A stretch of 64,000 bases of DNA. Origin: Sclerurus mexicanus (lineage: Eukaryota > Chordata > Aves > Passeriformes > Furnariidae). Shown here one piece after another: positions 21,635 to 32,716 of the stretch (position 1 is the first letter of the stretch; the number at the start of each line of letters is the position of its first letter). Both the position numbers and the translations under genes were made by a program. The stretch lies in the NCBI GenBank assembly GCA_013396755.1, contig VWZF01005522.1, forward strand, positions 1 through 64,000. Direction: 5' to 3'. The notes below the pieces were generated by a model. The model saw only the letters and a list, made by a program, of their open reading frames with translations. It did no database searches and was not told the origin of the DNA.

Positions 21635-22303
21635 TATGGTGAGTTGACCTTGGCAGGAGCTCACCAAGTGACTCTGTCAGTCCCCTTCTATCAACAGAAG
21701 GAGGAGAAAATAAGATGAAAAGCTCAGGGGTCAAGATAGGGACAAGGAGGCTACTCACCAGTTACCAACAGCAATTACACCAGTTACTGCTCCAATGTAA
21801 GTCCTTCCCATGGGTTGCAGTTCATCATGAACTGCTCCAGCATGGGCTCCCCTTTCCATGGGTCATCTAGTCCTGCCAGGAGCCTGCTCCAGTGCAGGCT
21901 TTCCACAAGCTGCAGCTTCTTTCAGGACACATCCAACTGTTCTGATGAAGGGTCCTCTATGGACTGAAGAGGGACAGCCTGCCTCACCATTTGCTTTACC
22001 ACAGGTTGCAAGAGAATCTCTGCTCCAGCTCCTGGAGCACCTCCTCCTTTTTCTTCTGCAGAGTTGTTCCTCTCATGTTTTCTAACTCCCATCTCCCAGT
22101 ATTTTTCAACCTTTCTTAAATACCTTATCATATACAAGATGCTGCCAGCATTGCTGATGGGCTCAGCCACGCCCAGTGGTGGGTCTGTCCTGGACCTGGC
22201 TGGCACCAGCTGTGTTGAACATGTGGGGAGCCTCTGGTGTCACCTCACAGAAGCCACCCCTGCAGCCACACCTACCAAAACCTTGCCACGTAAGTGCAAT
22301 ACT
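21635..22303 (-). mobile_element. Solo LTR of an avian endogenous retrovirus (family 2), antisense
   Basis: This is the best local reference copy for the start of the family. Minus-strand blocks in order are the CGTGGCAAGGTTTTGGTAGG start, CAGGGGTGGCTTCTGTGAGG, GATGGGCTCAGCC-type block (complement of 22156-22168), a TATTTAAG TATA-like box (22115-22122), CTGCAG/CCATGGG repeated units, and a final GGTCAACTCACCATA. The poly(A) region present in the copy at 15077 is deleted here (around 21750-21790). No gag, pol or env sequence adjoins it, so it is solo. Flanks AGAAC (21630-21634) and ATAAC (22304-22308) make a plausible 5-base target duplication with one mismatch. Confidence 0.88.
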
Positions 22304-25300
22304 ATAACGTGAGTATTTGCTGCAAATCCAGGGCCAAGGCAAACCAAGGTAAGGAATAGCTTTAAAGGGTGTAGCATGTCAGGGGACCATTAGTAAGTTT
22401 ATAGATGACATTAGAAAAGAGAGTCTTAGAGCAGTCCAAAAGTGAGGCTCTAGACTTTCTTTCCTCACGTGTAATGCAAAGCACTCAATACTGCATGTCT
22501 TAAACAGAACATTGTACATTTATAGTCATTTGTTCAGTTTGTCTATGACACAGGGTTGAACTTGATGACTCAGAAGTTGCTGTGAAATTTCTGTTCTTTT
22601 ATATCTGCCTATAGCAATAGGCTAATGATAAAACATGAGTTAAAAGCATTATCAGCAGTATGTTTCACTGGGAAACAAAAGGATGGGATTTCATTCATAT
22701 TCAGTTTATCTTTGTAAAGAAGAAAGCTCTACTTTGCATAGTAAAACCAACATTTTAAAAATAAATATCTACCCACTGAAGACAAGATATTTATAGAGAT
22801 ATCTTCTTAACAGGCATTTTAATTAAATTCCAGCACCCACAATATATCAGTGTTCACAAGGGAGCCTGAAGTGCAATAGAAAGAGGCTGCTGTCCATCAT
22901 CCAGTTATCTTCACTGTTTAAGTATATGTGGAAACTTAAATGGTTCTTAACAAAAAGAGTATGAAATTTCCAAGTATACATTTGCAAGTAGTACTTGAAA
23001 GGAAGGGTTTTTTTCCATGATATATTTGTGGTGTAAGGATGCTCTTTATTCCCATTTTACTAATCCATTTTATTAACAAAAATGGTGCTGAAATTTAATT
23101 ATTATTACAAGCTTTTCTTTTGGGTCATGAGCCACTTCATTTCTCTCTTTCTCTAATTTTCTAAGCATGATAACATTCACCAGAAGAGTAATAGTTTCTG
23201 GTATGGCCCTCTGCCATGACTCTGGCCTCTTCTCGTATAATTCTCAGCACAAAAATATCTTCCTTTTTTTTCTCAGAACAAAAATATATTGCATGAACTC
23301 AAGTAATTTGGACACCAAGAAAATACCAGGATTCAAAGGATCTTCTTTGATATCTATCTGCTCAATCTTACTATTTTTGATAGAAGCTAATTTTGCTGAA
23401 ATTGTGACTAAAAATAGAAGACTTTGGAATATAGAAGTTTTCCAACAGAAATGCTTGTTTAAAAAAAAAAAAAAGAAGGCAAAGAAAAGGAAGATGGTGC
23501 AAATGTCTGTCTCTGAAGTAACACAGTCATGTTGGCAGTGGAGAGAAATAAGTGCTAGCAAGGCATAATTAACCTCTTCCTAAAGCAGACATTTAAAATA
23601 GGTCAGATGAATCACTTCTAAGTGCCCATTTTTCTCAAGTATGGGATATTGATAAGAGGATTAGCTCATCTGTAGATCCTTGCAACTAAAATACGTGAAA
23701 TAAAGCCCAGTTATCACATACTGTTGTATATCATAATCATACTTACAGGTATTTCTCTGAAGCCTAACAATCCAAGTTGGCATGTTACATATAATATAGG
23801 CACACTTTCATCAGCAGATCAGATATATAAGACTCTACATCCCTGGTTTAACTAATTGAAAAATAAATCTAAGAGATTCACTATGTATCCAAAAATAAAG
23901 GAGAAGTGAAGAACCTAGGTTATCTAATCAGAGAAGCAGATCAACACATTCCCTAACTTAAAAGGAGAAAATAAACCATAATGAGACCAACCAACTAGAA
24001 GTTACACGATTTTTCTTACAGTTTAGCAAATGAAAGAAATTAAGGAAAGACCAAAGAATTGTTGGAAACTTACAAGTCTCTCCAAGATGTATCAATCATT
24101 GTCTTTTCTCACACACAAGCATAACACTGCCTCCCTTTTAAGGCTGAAAATTAAGAAAATGGATATACAAACATGAAGTTTAAATAAATTAAAACAATGT
24201 GATGACTAACACCATTTATCTAGTTAATAAAAGAAAAAATCTCAAATGCTCTTCATTGCTATTATCAGTTCAATTCTCTCTGTCATTCTCATGGCAGCAG
24301 GTCAGTTTAATGGCTTTGAAAGATTGACTGGTAATGTCCTAGAACCAAAATAAACATCATTCCATTAGCAGTCACTCAGCAGACAGTGAGCAGGTTTTGT
24401 GATTCATACTCAAATCCTATATAATGATCCTTAGTTTCCTCTGAAGTACCTGAAAACTGCCTGTAGAAGTGTTTTGAAAGAAATTAGGGATGAGAGTTAC
24501 CACTTTAGTCATCCATGAAGGGACTTTTGTAACGGCATTCCAAGAGTTGGGCAAAATGGACAGCCAAAGGGTTTAGCCTTAGAGTCAAGCAAGAGGTTCA
24601 GCAATATGAGGTACAGATCCAGACCAGGATCCAACAACTGTGAGTCTAAAGAAATATATTCTTCTTCTAACTCTGCTGTCCAATTTGTGACTGAATCAAC
24701 TCTAATAAATACTAGTCTGCACTGAAATATTCTTAAGCATACTCAATTTATTCATGTGGACATGAACTGTATTTGGGTGAATCCTTTAATTCTTTGTACT
24801 TCATTTTATGTATGTCGATGCCTTACTCAGAAACTGCAGAGATATTCCCTCAGATGTGCCTTTACATAAAGGCAAACCTGGACACATACTTTGGGTAAAT
24901 CTAGTGATCACTGAAATGATTTGCAAAATATTTCATAACAGGTACAGTGTTATATGACTGAATTAAAAAAAAAAAAAAGACTGCCCCATTTAGAGCAATG
25001 CATGATTATATTTCATGTTCACTTTGGAAAAGGATATTTTGAGGAAAAATTAGACTTTCTGTATATTCCACACTCTCTAGTTAAAAAAAGAGTAAAAATT
25101 CTGATCTAAGGGGTAAAAGAGAGGAGTTGTAATTTTTATGCTCAGTCACTTGATCCACTTGAGCAATAACTTGTCTGCATGATTTTCTGCACTATATGAC
25201 TCAGTTATGGAAAAGCATTAGGTCTTGCAGAAGATTTCCAAGCCAAGTACCTGTATTGACTTCCTGTCTTCCTTCAATGTTTATGATGGATCCTTGGGTA

Positions 25301-27026
25301 TCTACCTTCTCATACTATTTATTGTTCTGTTTTAAAGTAGAATACCCAAAAGATTAAAAGAAATAATTTTTCAGAAGATTTTACAGAAGGTAAATTATGA
25401 CTAATAACTTGCTACAGTCATAATTAAAAGGAGTCAGCAGAAAAGAGTAGCTGCTATGTTCTGCAGCTTGCATGGTGTTAGATTTTTCCCATCTTCTGTG
25501 CACAGGCTGCTTACAGCTTTTGTAGGCTGTAGTCTTCCCTAGGCAAATAATGCTCAAATATTTTTTAAGTTACACAGTAAGCATTTCAGTACAAGCATAT
25601 TCTCTTTTTATACTTTAATCTAGATGACCTGGTCTTCTAATGGGGCTGACGGGTTCTTCCAGAGAAGTGTCAAGCACCATCTGTTTTCACAGAGGAGTTC
25701 TCACTAACCATTTCCCTGTTGTTGAAATAGTATCAATCATTTGCTAAGGTCTAAGATTTTTAATAGCACTGGATTATTAAAGATCCACAATTTCTTCTCT
25801 GCCAGAAAGCATTTTTTTTTTCTTTTTTTCCTTCAACAGATAACATTTGGCTGAGGAAAAATTCACTCCTCATTACTGAACATTACTCTTTACTCATCAA
25901 AGACTGCATTCTGAATCTGTGAATCAAGTGAGAGGCATAAAGGGGTACTTGTTCCTTTCTGCAAGTGCTCTATTGTGTTGAGAACAGCAGGAAGATAGTA
26001 ATGATTAATCAATCATGTCACTTCCCTTCTCCTCTCTATTGGGTGTGAACTCAATCTCCCTGTCTTCTCCTGTCTCAGACCATTAGGCAATGAGCTTCGT
26101 TTCAAGAGAGAGAGGAAGAAGCAAGAGAGCAAGGGAACTTGCTTTCTTTTAGGAAGCGGGATGGCACTTTCTGTTTTGCCATAGAATAAGGAGAAACAGA
26201 GTCAAGACTGCTTTTCAAAGATGGGGGTTTTATTTCTGAGGGATGATCTCTGACTAAGCACATACAAATTTAAATCTAAACTGGAAATTTTTCCATTCTA
26301 TATGAGCAAAGAATCAGACACAAGTTACATATACCTAATACATTGAGTTAATAATTTCAAATTAATATTACCTTCCTTTTAATAAAAAACTGACATAGAA
26401 TCATACAATCAGTTATACAATTATTATAAATATATACTCATTTTATTTAGGAAAAATGATTTGCTCTTATTAGAGAGAAGCACTGTAAAATAATTGGCAT
26501 TTCACTAAGCGTTGTTTTCTGTGAAAAGGCAATAAAAAGCCCTAAATCTGAAATGAAGTTTATATTTAAACTGACACTTTTATCCTATGTCCGTAAACTC
26601 CTATTTCATTGCACAAAAGGACTGTGTAATGATTAGAGTTTTATACTAAGTGTAAAGAATGGGGTGAGATTGTTTTGTTCTACAGGTCTCCTTGGATTAG
26701 TAATGTTGGACAGAGTTTGTTTCACCTGTCTTTAGCCAGATACATGTTAGTCACCTAGTCATCTAGTTTAATCTAATTTCCTTGGATTGCCTGGAGACGG
26801 ATGGGCACCCACAAAAGACACCTGAGACAGCCTCAAATGTTCAGCATCAGTAGGATGAACTCTATTCCTGATCATAACTTCCCAGCAACTATAAACAAGG
26901 AATATGGCTAGTTTAGAAGATATGCCTAAATTTTACATAACTGAAGTTATGCTACATGAACCCCAGTCTCTGCCTCACTGTGACTCAGTTCTTCATACTA
27001 CTGCAACTCATAACTGTACTCATGAT
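22304..27026. other. AT-rich low-copy DNA, no gene seen
   Basis: About 4.7 kb with A14 runs at 23461-23474 and 24965-24978, T-rich tracts (25810-25830) and no recognisable interspersed repeat. The 133-codon plus-strand frame at 23167-23568 is lysine-rich only because it crosses the A14 run, and an antisense frame of 105 codons overlaps it. I call no gene. Confidence 0.55.
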
Positions 27027-28206
27027 TGTATTGGGTTTGTGTATCAAGGTAGTGCGAGAGTGTCACAGGGGTAGCTTCTTAGAGAAGCTTCCAGAAGATT
27101 CCCCCATGTCTGACAGAGTCAATGCCAGCTGGCCCCAAGATAGCCCTGCCACTGGTCACCACAGAGAAGAGATCAGTGCCTGCCCCTCCTCTTCCCCTCA
27201 CAAGGAAGTTGTAACTGCAATGAGGTCTCCTCTCAGTCTCCTCTTCTCCAGGCTGAACAGATCAAGTGACCTCAGCCACTCCTCATCCAGCTTCCCCTCA
27301 AGGCCCTTCACCATCTTTGTTTTGGCATCTTTGTTTTGTCCACCTTTGGACACTCTCTAATGGCTTAATATCTTTCTTATATTGTGGTACCCAAAGCTGC
27401 ACACAATATTGAAGGTGAGGCCACCCCAGTACAGAGCAGAGCGGGACAATTCCCTCCCTCAACTGGCTGGCGATGCTTTGCCTGATGTCCCCCAGTACAA
27501 GGTTGGCCCTCCTGGCTGCCAGGGCACTGCTGACTTATATTCAATTTGCCATTGATCAGGACGCCCAGGTGCCTTTCCTTGGCACAGCTTTCCAGCATCT
27601 CATTACCCAGTCCATATGAACAGCCAGGGTTGACCCATCATCCCAGGTGCAGAATCCGGCACTTTCCCTTGTTGAACTTCATATGGTTGGTGGTTGCCCA
27701 GTCCTCTGATTTGTTGAGATCCCTCTGCCCATCAACTTCAGCTGGTGAGAACAGTAAGAAGATTTGCCAGAGCAGATTTGCTGACAGGACTTGTGAGCCA
27801 CGCTGCAGCAGTCTGTCCCCTGTGGAACAAATCCATGCTAGAGCACCTTGAGAAGAACTGCAGCAAGAGGGAAGGACTCATATTGGATAAGGTCGTGGAG
27901 GACTGTCTCCCATGGGAGTACCCTACACTGGGGCAGGGGATAAGTGTGAGGAATCATTCCCTGAGGAGAGAACAATGGTGGAGAGAATGTGTGAATGAAT
28001 AGAACACAACCCCCATTCCTCATCCCCCTGTACTGCTTGGGGGGAGTAGGCAGAGAAAATTGGCAGGGAAATGAAGCCCAGGAAGGAGGGAGGGGTGGGG
28101 ATACAGTGTTTTTAAGATTTGGGTTTACTTGTTACCCAGCTGAGGAGGGGAGTGTTAGAATGGCTTTGGTGAGCACCTGGTATCCAGACAGGGTCAAACC
28201 ACCACA
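27027..28206 (+). mobile_element. LTR of an avian endogenous retrovirus (family 2), sense, interrupted by a CR1
   Basis: The left part (27027-27156) starts TGTATTGGGTTTG and carries AGCTTCCAGAAGATTCCCCC, GACAGAGTCAATGCCAGCTG and CCCTGCCACTGG in family order. The right part (about 27745-28206) resumes with TTTGCTGACAGGACTTGTGA and runs to GGGTCAAACCACCACA, the family 3' end. Between them sits an antisense CR1. The LTR middle, roughly the promoter-distal U3 including the TATA region, is absent, so this is replacement and not simple insertion. The poly(A)-signal block is also missing between GGTTTACTTGTTA and CCCAGCTGAGGAGG. Flanks ATGAT (27022-27026) and ATGCT (28207-28211) are a likely 5-base target duplication with one mismatch, confirming both ends. 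Open frames across it are chance. Confidence 0.9.
27149..27735 (-). mobile_element. CR1 LINE body fragment nested in the LTR, lacking its 3' end
   Basis: Antisense CR1 blocks include CTCAGTCTCCTCTTCTCCAG, GGCTGAACAGATCAAGTGA, CTTATATTGTGGTACCCAAA and GTTGAACTTCATATGGTTGG, in normal order. Unlike the copies at 4971, 13046 and 37616, it does not reach the CR1 3' tail: it starts on the left within the block around CACTGGTCACCACAGAG. The six bases CACTGG (27151-27156 region) fit both the LTR and the CR1 at this junction. The right end, near 27735, is set by where CR1 similarity stops before the LTR resumes. A CR1 without its 3' end cannot have been left by ordinary target-primed insertion alone, so a later deletion is implied. 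Confidence 0.88.
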
Positions 28207-31200
28207 ATGCTGTAATTTTAACTTTAATCCACTGCACGTTCTTAATATACTTCAAATACATACATCTTTACTTACAGGGCAGTTCTACTGACATCACTTA
28301 TATCGTTCATATAATAAGGCAACTGTGTTATCCTCTGTTGACTAGAGTAAAATTTGTTTCCATTTCTTTTGTGCTGTATTGATTTTCTCTGGTCTTTCCT
28401 TAAACAGGTAAAGGAGGATTAACTTTTTCAGTAATCTTCTTTAAAAAAAAATTCTACATCTCTAGAAATTTTCCAGAAATGCCATCTGTGCCTCAATACA
28501 ATGTAAGACAGCAACTGGAAAAAACATTTTAAACTTTCAGCTACAAATTTTTAATAGTTGACTAGGGAGTTCTCTATTTCATGAATACTACTTTTCAATA
28601 ATCATTGCAATATCGGAAAGGTTCCTACAGACTGAAAAAGGGCAAAGATGCACATGCAGTATTGCTCAGACAAAGTAATTAAAAATAGGCCAATCTGACC
28701 AGCATCAGTAAATACAGGGAACAACTAAGACTCTGTTAATGAACAATTAAGAGAATGATTAATGCTTCAGGAAAACCCATTTGATCTTTTCTGAGCAGTT
28801 CGCTCTTTTAATGATCCCAGTTTGGTTAATAAAGGTAAGGGATGTTGTGGAACACACCTCTACTTCTGTAATGATCATGACTCAATATTGCTTGACATTT
28901 TGATTAAGAACTAAAATGATATGATATTAATATGATGCATCAAGAATGCATTAAATATAGCCATGGCATATCTCAAAGTCAATGAGAGAATCAGCCAGTG
29001 CATTTCTGAGGGACTAGAAGAACCTGCATGAGTTGATTCTTAGCTTTTTGAAATCAAATGCTTTGTATTGTAAGTGGAAGCAAACAAGCTTTAATTATTC
29101 TGTCAGTGAAAGTTAAATATCTAGAAAATATATGTTATCGAGAGAACAGTAGAACTTCTGCTGGTTGGCAAAGGAGAGGACTGCTGTCTCTCAAGAGGGC
29201 TCTTGAGCAACAACTAAACCTCTTACAGAATATCTGTAAGAAAAATATACAATCCCAAGTAGAATTTGTGTGTCTACGTTTCCTTTGTCCTGACAGACCT
29301 GTCACTGTCACCATAAGCTGGTCACAATTTATGAAGGTTGTTTTTAGCCTGGAAACAGAAAAATCAAAAGTCTTGCCTTGTAATGGCATGCTGGGAGCTG
29401 GAGATATTTAGAATATCAAAAATTCTAGAGTGATAAAAACTTCCTTTAAGTACCTATACTGAGAGTAAAACTTAGGTAGTTAGTACTTCAGCTCATTCAG
29501 GTGCCAAGGTTAAAATAAGATCCAATCCATACTGAAAGTTGGGTTAGACAAAGGCTAAAATAAAGGTGTAATTTTTCAGCCTTCAGCCTAGTTACTCACT
29601 GAGGAAATTTTACAATAGCTCCCAGTGTATGTTCCTGACACTGAACACTTAACACTAGAAACTGATACTCTTTTTTAAAAACATAATTCAGCTTAAAATC
29701 TTGTAAAATGTCCTGGATGATGTTATACACAGTCAGACTGTTTTATTCTAGAAAATGTTTGTTGAGTTTTTAAACAGCAGTGACTCTATGATACATTTAT
29801 TTTTGAAAATTTTTAAAAGAAGCTCTTAGCATCCGATGTACAGTCACTTACCCAAGATCAAACAGGATGTGTGAAGCAGAATCAGGCACTAACTCACAAT
29901 CTCCAGTGCTCTCAATGCACTCTTCACTATTTGGGGATCATTCCAATCCAGCAGTGTCCCCATTCTGAAAATTATATGTTTTGAAAATAAGCAACAGAAA
30001 TACAAATGCAGTTGCAAAAGCTTTTGTTTCTGGTTCATTTTCAAATCACTTTTAAGCTGATAAAACAGAATTCAATCCACATTAGGTGCTATGTATGATA
30101 CAGTTAACTCAATTGAGATGGGGGTGGGGATGTTATTACTTGAAAATTAATTACGTACACCTAACCAAAATCTTTAGTTTGCAGGCTTTATAGTCCTGGC
30201 TAAGACATCTTGCCATACAAGCTATCCTATTTTGTGCAATACAGAGTCTACCTAATGCTTGTCAGATATAAATTTATCTGTTATAGCAACTGCAAACACT
30301 TCAGACTCCAAAATGGCCCATGAAACCTCACAGAGAAGCACTCTTTACTTTTGATTCATGCTTTCTTTTTTTAAGCTGTGTGCTTGGCACCGTGATACTA
30401 TCTCTATTTTAAATATAAGGCATTGTCATTCCTTGAAGGACAGAATGACTTGATATTTTATATTTGACTTGAACTTACACCCAGGCATGAGACAAATATA
30501 AAGAGAATTGCATATAGAACTCAGAATCTGAGATTTGAACTAAACAGAATGGTACCCAAGATCCTTGTTGTATACCATGACGTCCTATCAAACACATGGG
30601 CTTGGACAGATGGCTGGCACCACAGGAAACAGACAAGTGTGCAAAGACAATAAAATAAATGTAAAATTGAGCTTTAATACTTTGCTTCCTCAAGTCCACC
30701 TACACCTCAGATGTTCAAAAAATAAGGTCTCATACAACCTAATTATCTATCTACCCAGACACAATCATGCATTTCACAGGTTTCTTCTTGTGTGTGTGTG
30801 TTTGTGGCACTTTTTTTCCCACAGCTTTACTCTTTTTTGTTTGTTTAAAAATGAGCCATTTTTCCTAATATAACATGAACAAAAACTAGAAAGATAATTG
30901 AAGTCACCTATTCTAGGTGTTGAGGTTTTTTTCCAACTTCCTAAGAAGTGATAGTTAAGAAAGAAAAGACAGTGGTAAAAGAGAAAATTGGGATAGCAAC
31001 GTATTTTACTGACACATTAAACATTTCAATCCAGTGCATTGGTAAAGGTGTAGGTGGCTGAAATCTGTTAGGTATGTAGTAACCTATCGAGAAAGTTTCT
31101 TTCTTCATATGGTGCCAACATAATTGCTCAGCACTTTAAAACATTACCGCAAAAAATCCCAAATATTTGTTAGTGTAGGTCTTTCCTCCCTTCAAAAAAC

Positions 31201-32161
31201 ATGGGCTCAAGTCAGAACCATTCACCCACAGGCTTCCTGATAAGGAAGCTGGAAATATGGGAATTCATGTGTCAATCAGCCTGCAAAAACAAATCTGGCT
31301 CATTAGGCTGGGTAATATGCAAAAGAAAGGTTCTTATTTTTCCCTATCTCATACCCAATCCACTGAGCAATGTTTTTATTGTGGTCAAGAGGGTTTTCAT
31401 AGTTTAAAACTTGTGTTTTGGTATTTCAATCTAGCACAGCATAATTGAAATATATTGGCTTCATTTTTATTTTATCTTTAATCTAAGCTATTACATTGTG
31501 AAAGCATTACAGAAGATATGTTTTGGGATCTGGGAGCATTATTTACAGAGCAGGAGACAGATTGTGAACATCCCATAGCAGAGTTCATATCAGTCCACAT
31601 TGCTTGTCAAGGATGTTTCTTCTTAAGTGTATTAATCAAAGGAATGCTTTCAAATGTTCCAAAAATACTCAATTTGACTGGGGGTCAAGATCCAGAACTG
31701 TCACCTTCAACATTCTGCAAGCTGTGTTACCTGAAGAGTGTGTCAGTCCCTTGTCTAAAACAAGAAGACTTCTTTGCAATCTAGGAAGCATAGCATGCTA
31801 TGTGAAATAGTACCTATTTTGTCATTTCACAGATATTTCTATGCTGAAAAGTAGCATTGGGTAAGGAGATCAAAGATTGCTATCGTGCTCGTTGTTATCT
31901 TATTCTTTGGTATTGTCTTATTTTACCACATAAGAAATAGAAAAACGGAAGTATTGTATAACTTGTGCCTTTGCAGCCACTCCTGGCACACAACTTCCTG
32001 CAGACTCCACATCCACTGTCCCCTGTAAACCTTTAACAGCTGAGAATAGCAGTGCTAAAAGCAAAAAAAAAGAAAGAGAAAAAAGTGTCATTTTCTCTAG
32101 GAAACCAAGTCTGAAGCAGTTCCAGGATCCCTTGTGCTTGGAGGCTGTGACCTTAGGTGGG
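28207..32161. other. AT-rich low-copy DNA, no gene seen
   Basis: About 4 kb. It has a short GT run (30790-30802) and no named repeat. The longest frame, 117 codons at 29058-29411 on the plus strand, has no recognisable domain and is overlapped by an 84-codon antisense frame. About 60 bases just left of the next LTR (32100-32160) are GC-richer but unidentified. Confidence 0.55.
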
Positions 32162-32716
32162 CGTATTGGGTTTCTGTGGCCAGGTTTTTGGTAGCAGGGG
32201 AGCTGCAGGGGTGGCATCTGTGAAAAGCTGCTAGAAGCTTCCCCTGTGAAGCCAATGCCAGCCAGCTCCAGGGCAGAATTCCTGCCGCTGGCCAAGGCCA
32301 AGCCAATTAGGAATGATAGTAACGCCTCCATGATGACATATTTAAGAAGGGAAAAGAAAGTTATTGGGTAGATGAAAATTGCACCCGGGGAAGAGCGGAG
32401 TGAGAACATGTGAACAGCTCTGCAGACACCAAGGCCATTGAAGAAGGAGGGTCAGGAGATGCCTCAGGCACCAGAGCTGAGATTCCCCTGAGCCCATGGT
32501 GCAGACCATGGTGAGGCAGCTGTGCCCCTGCAGCCCATGGAGGACCATGGGGGTGCAGAGATCCTTTTGCCCGTGATGGTGATCAGTAAGTTACCTTTCC
32601 CAACTCCTAACTCATGGATCCTTCGTTGTATTTTCTCTCCTCCGTCCAGTTGCAGAGGGGAGTGAGAGAGCAGCTTTAGTGGGTGCTTAACATCCAGCCA
32701 GGGTCAAGCCACTAAA
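32162..32716 (+). mobile_element. Solo LTR of an avian endogenous retrovirus (family 2), sense, internally deleted
   Basis: Sense blocks in order are CGTATTGGGTTTCTGTGGCC, GTTTTTGGTAGCAGGGGAGC, GCCAATGCCAGCCAGCTCC, a TATA-like ACATATTTAAGAAGGG at about 32336-32351, GCAGACACCAAGGCCATTG, GACCATGGTGAGGCAG, then TTTTGCCCGTGATGGTGAT and a GGGTCAAGCCACTAAA end. The blocks between GTGCAGAGATCC (about 32561) and TTTTGCCCGTGATGG are missing. That removes several hundred bases, including the family's AATAAA signal. Flanks GTGGG (32157-32161) and ATGGG (32717-32721) are a plausible 5-base target duplication with one mismatch. The 163-codon minus-strand frame at 31918-32409 is antisense to this LTR and is not a gene. 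Confidence 0.88.
32336..32345 (+). promoter_or_regulatory. TATA-like box of the solo LTR
   Basis: ACATATTTAA lies about 175 bases from the LTR start, where this LTR family keeps its promoter. The same box is recognisable in the copies at 15885-15893 and 22115-22122. Any present activity is unknown. Confidence 0.4.

Noticed and set aside
23167..23568. 133-codon plus-strand frame
   Set aside because: It crosses an A14 run, has no domain, and is overlapped by a 105-codon antisense frame.
26956..27360. 134-codon plus-strand frame
   Set aside because: It reads from unique DNA through the LTR start and into an antisense CR1, so it is a chance frame across a mobile-element junction.
31918..32409. 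Longest open frame in the window (163 codons, minus strand)
   Set aside because: More than half lies antisense to a solo LTR and the rest in unremarkable DNA; no recognisable domain, and an overlapping minus-strand frame exists in another register.
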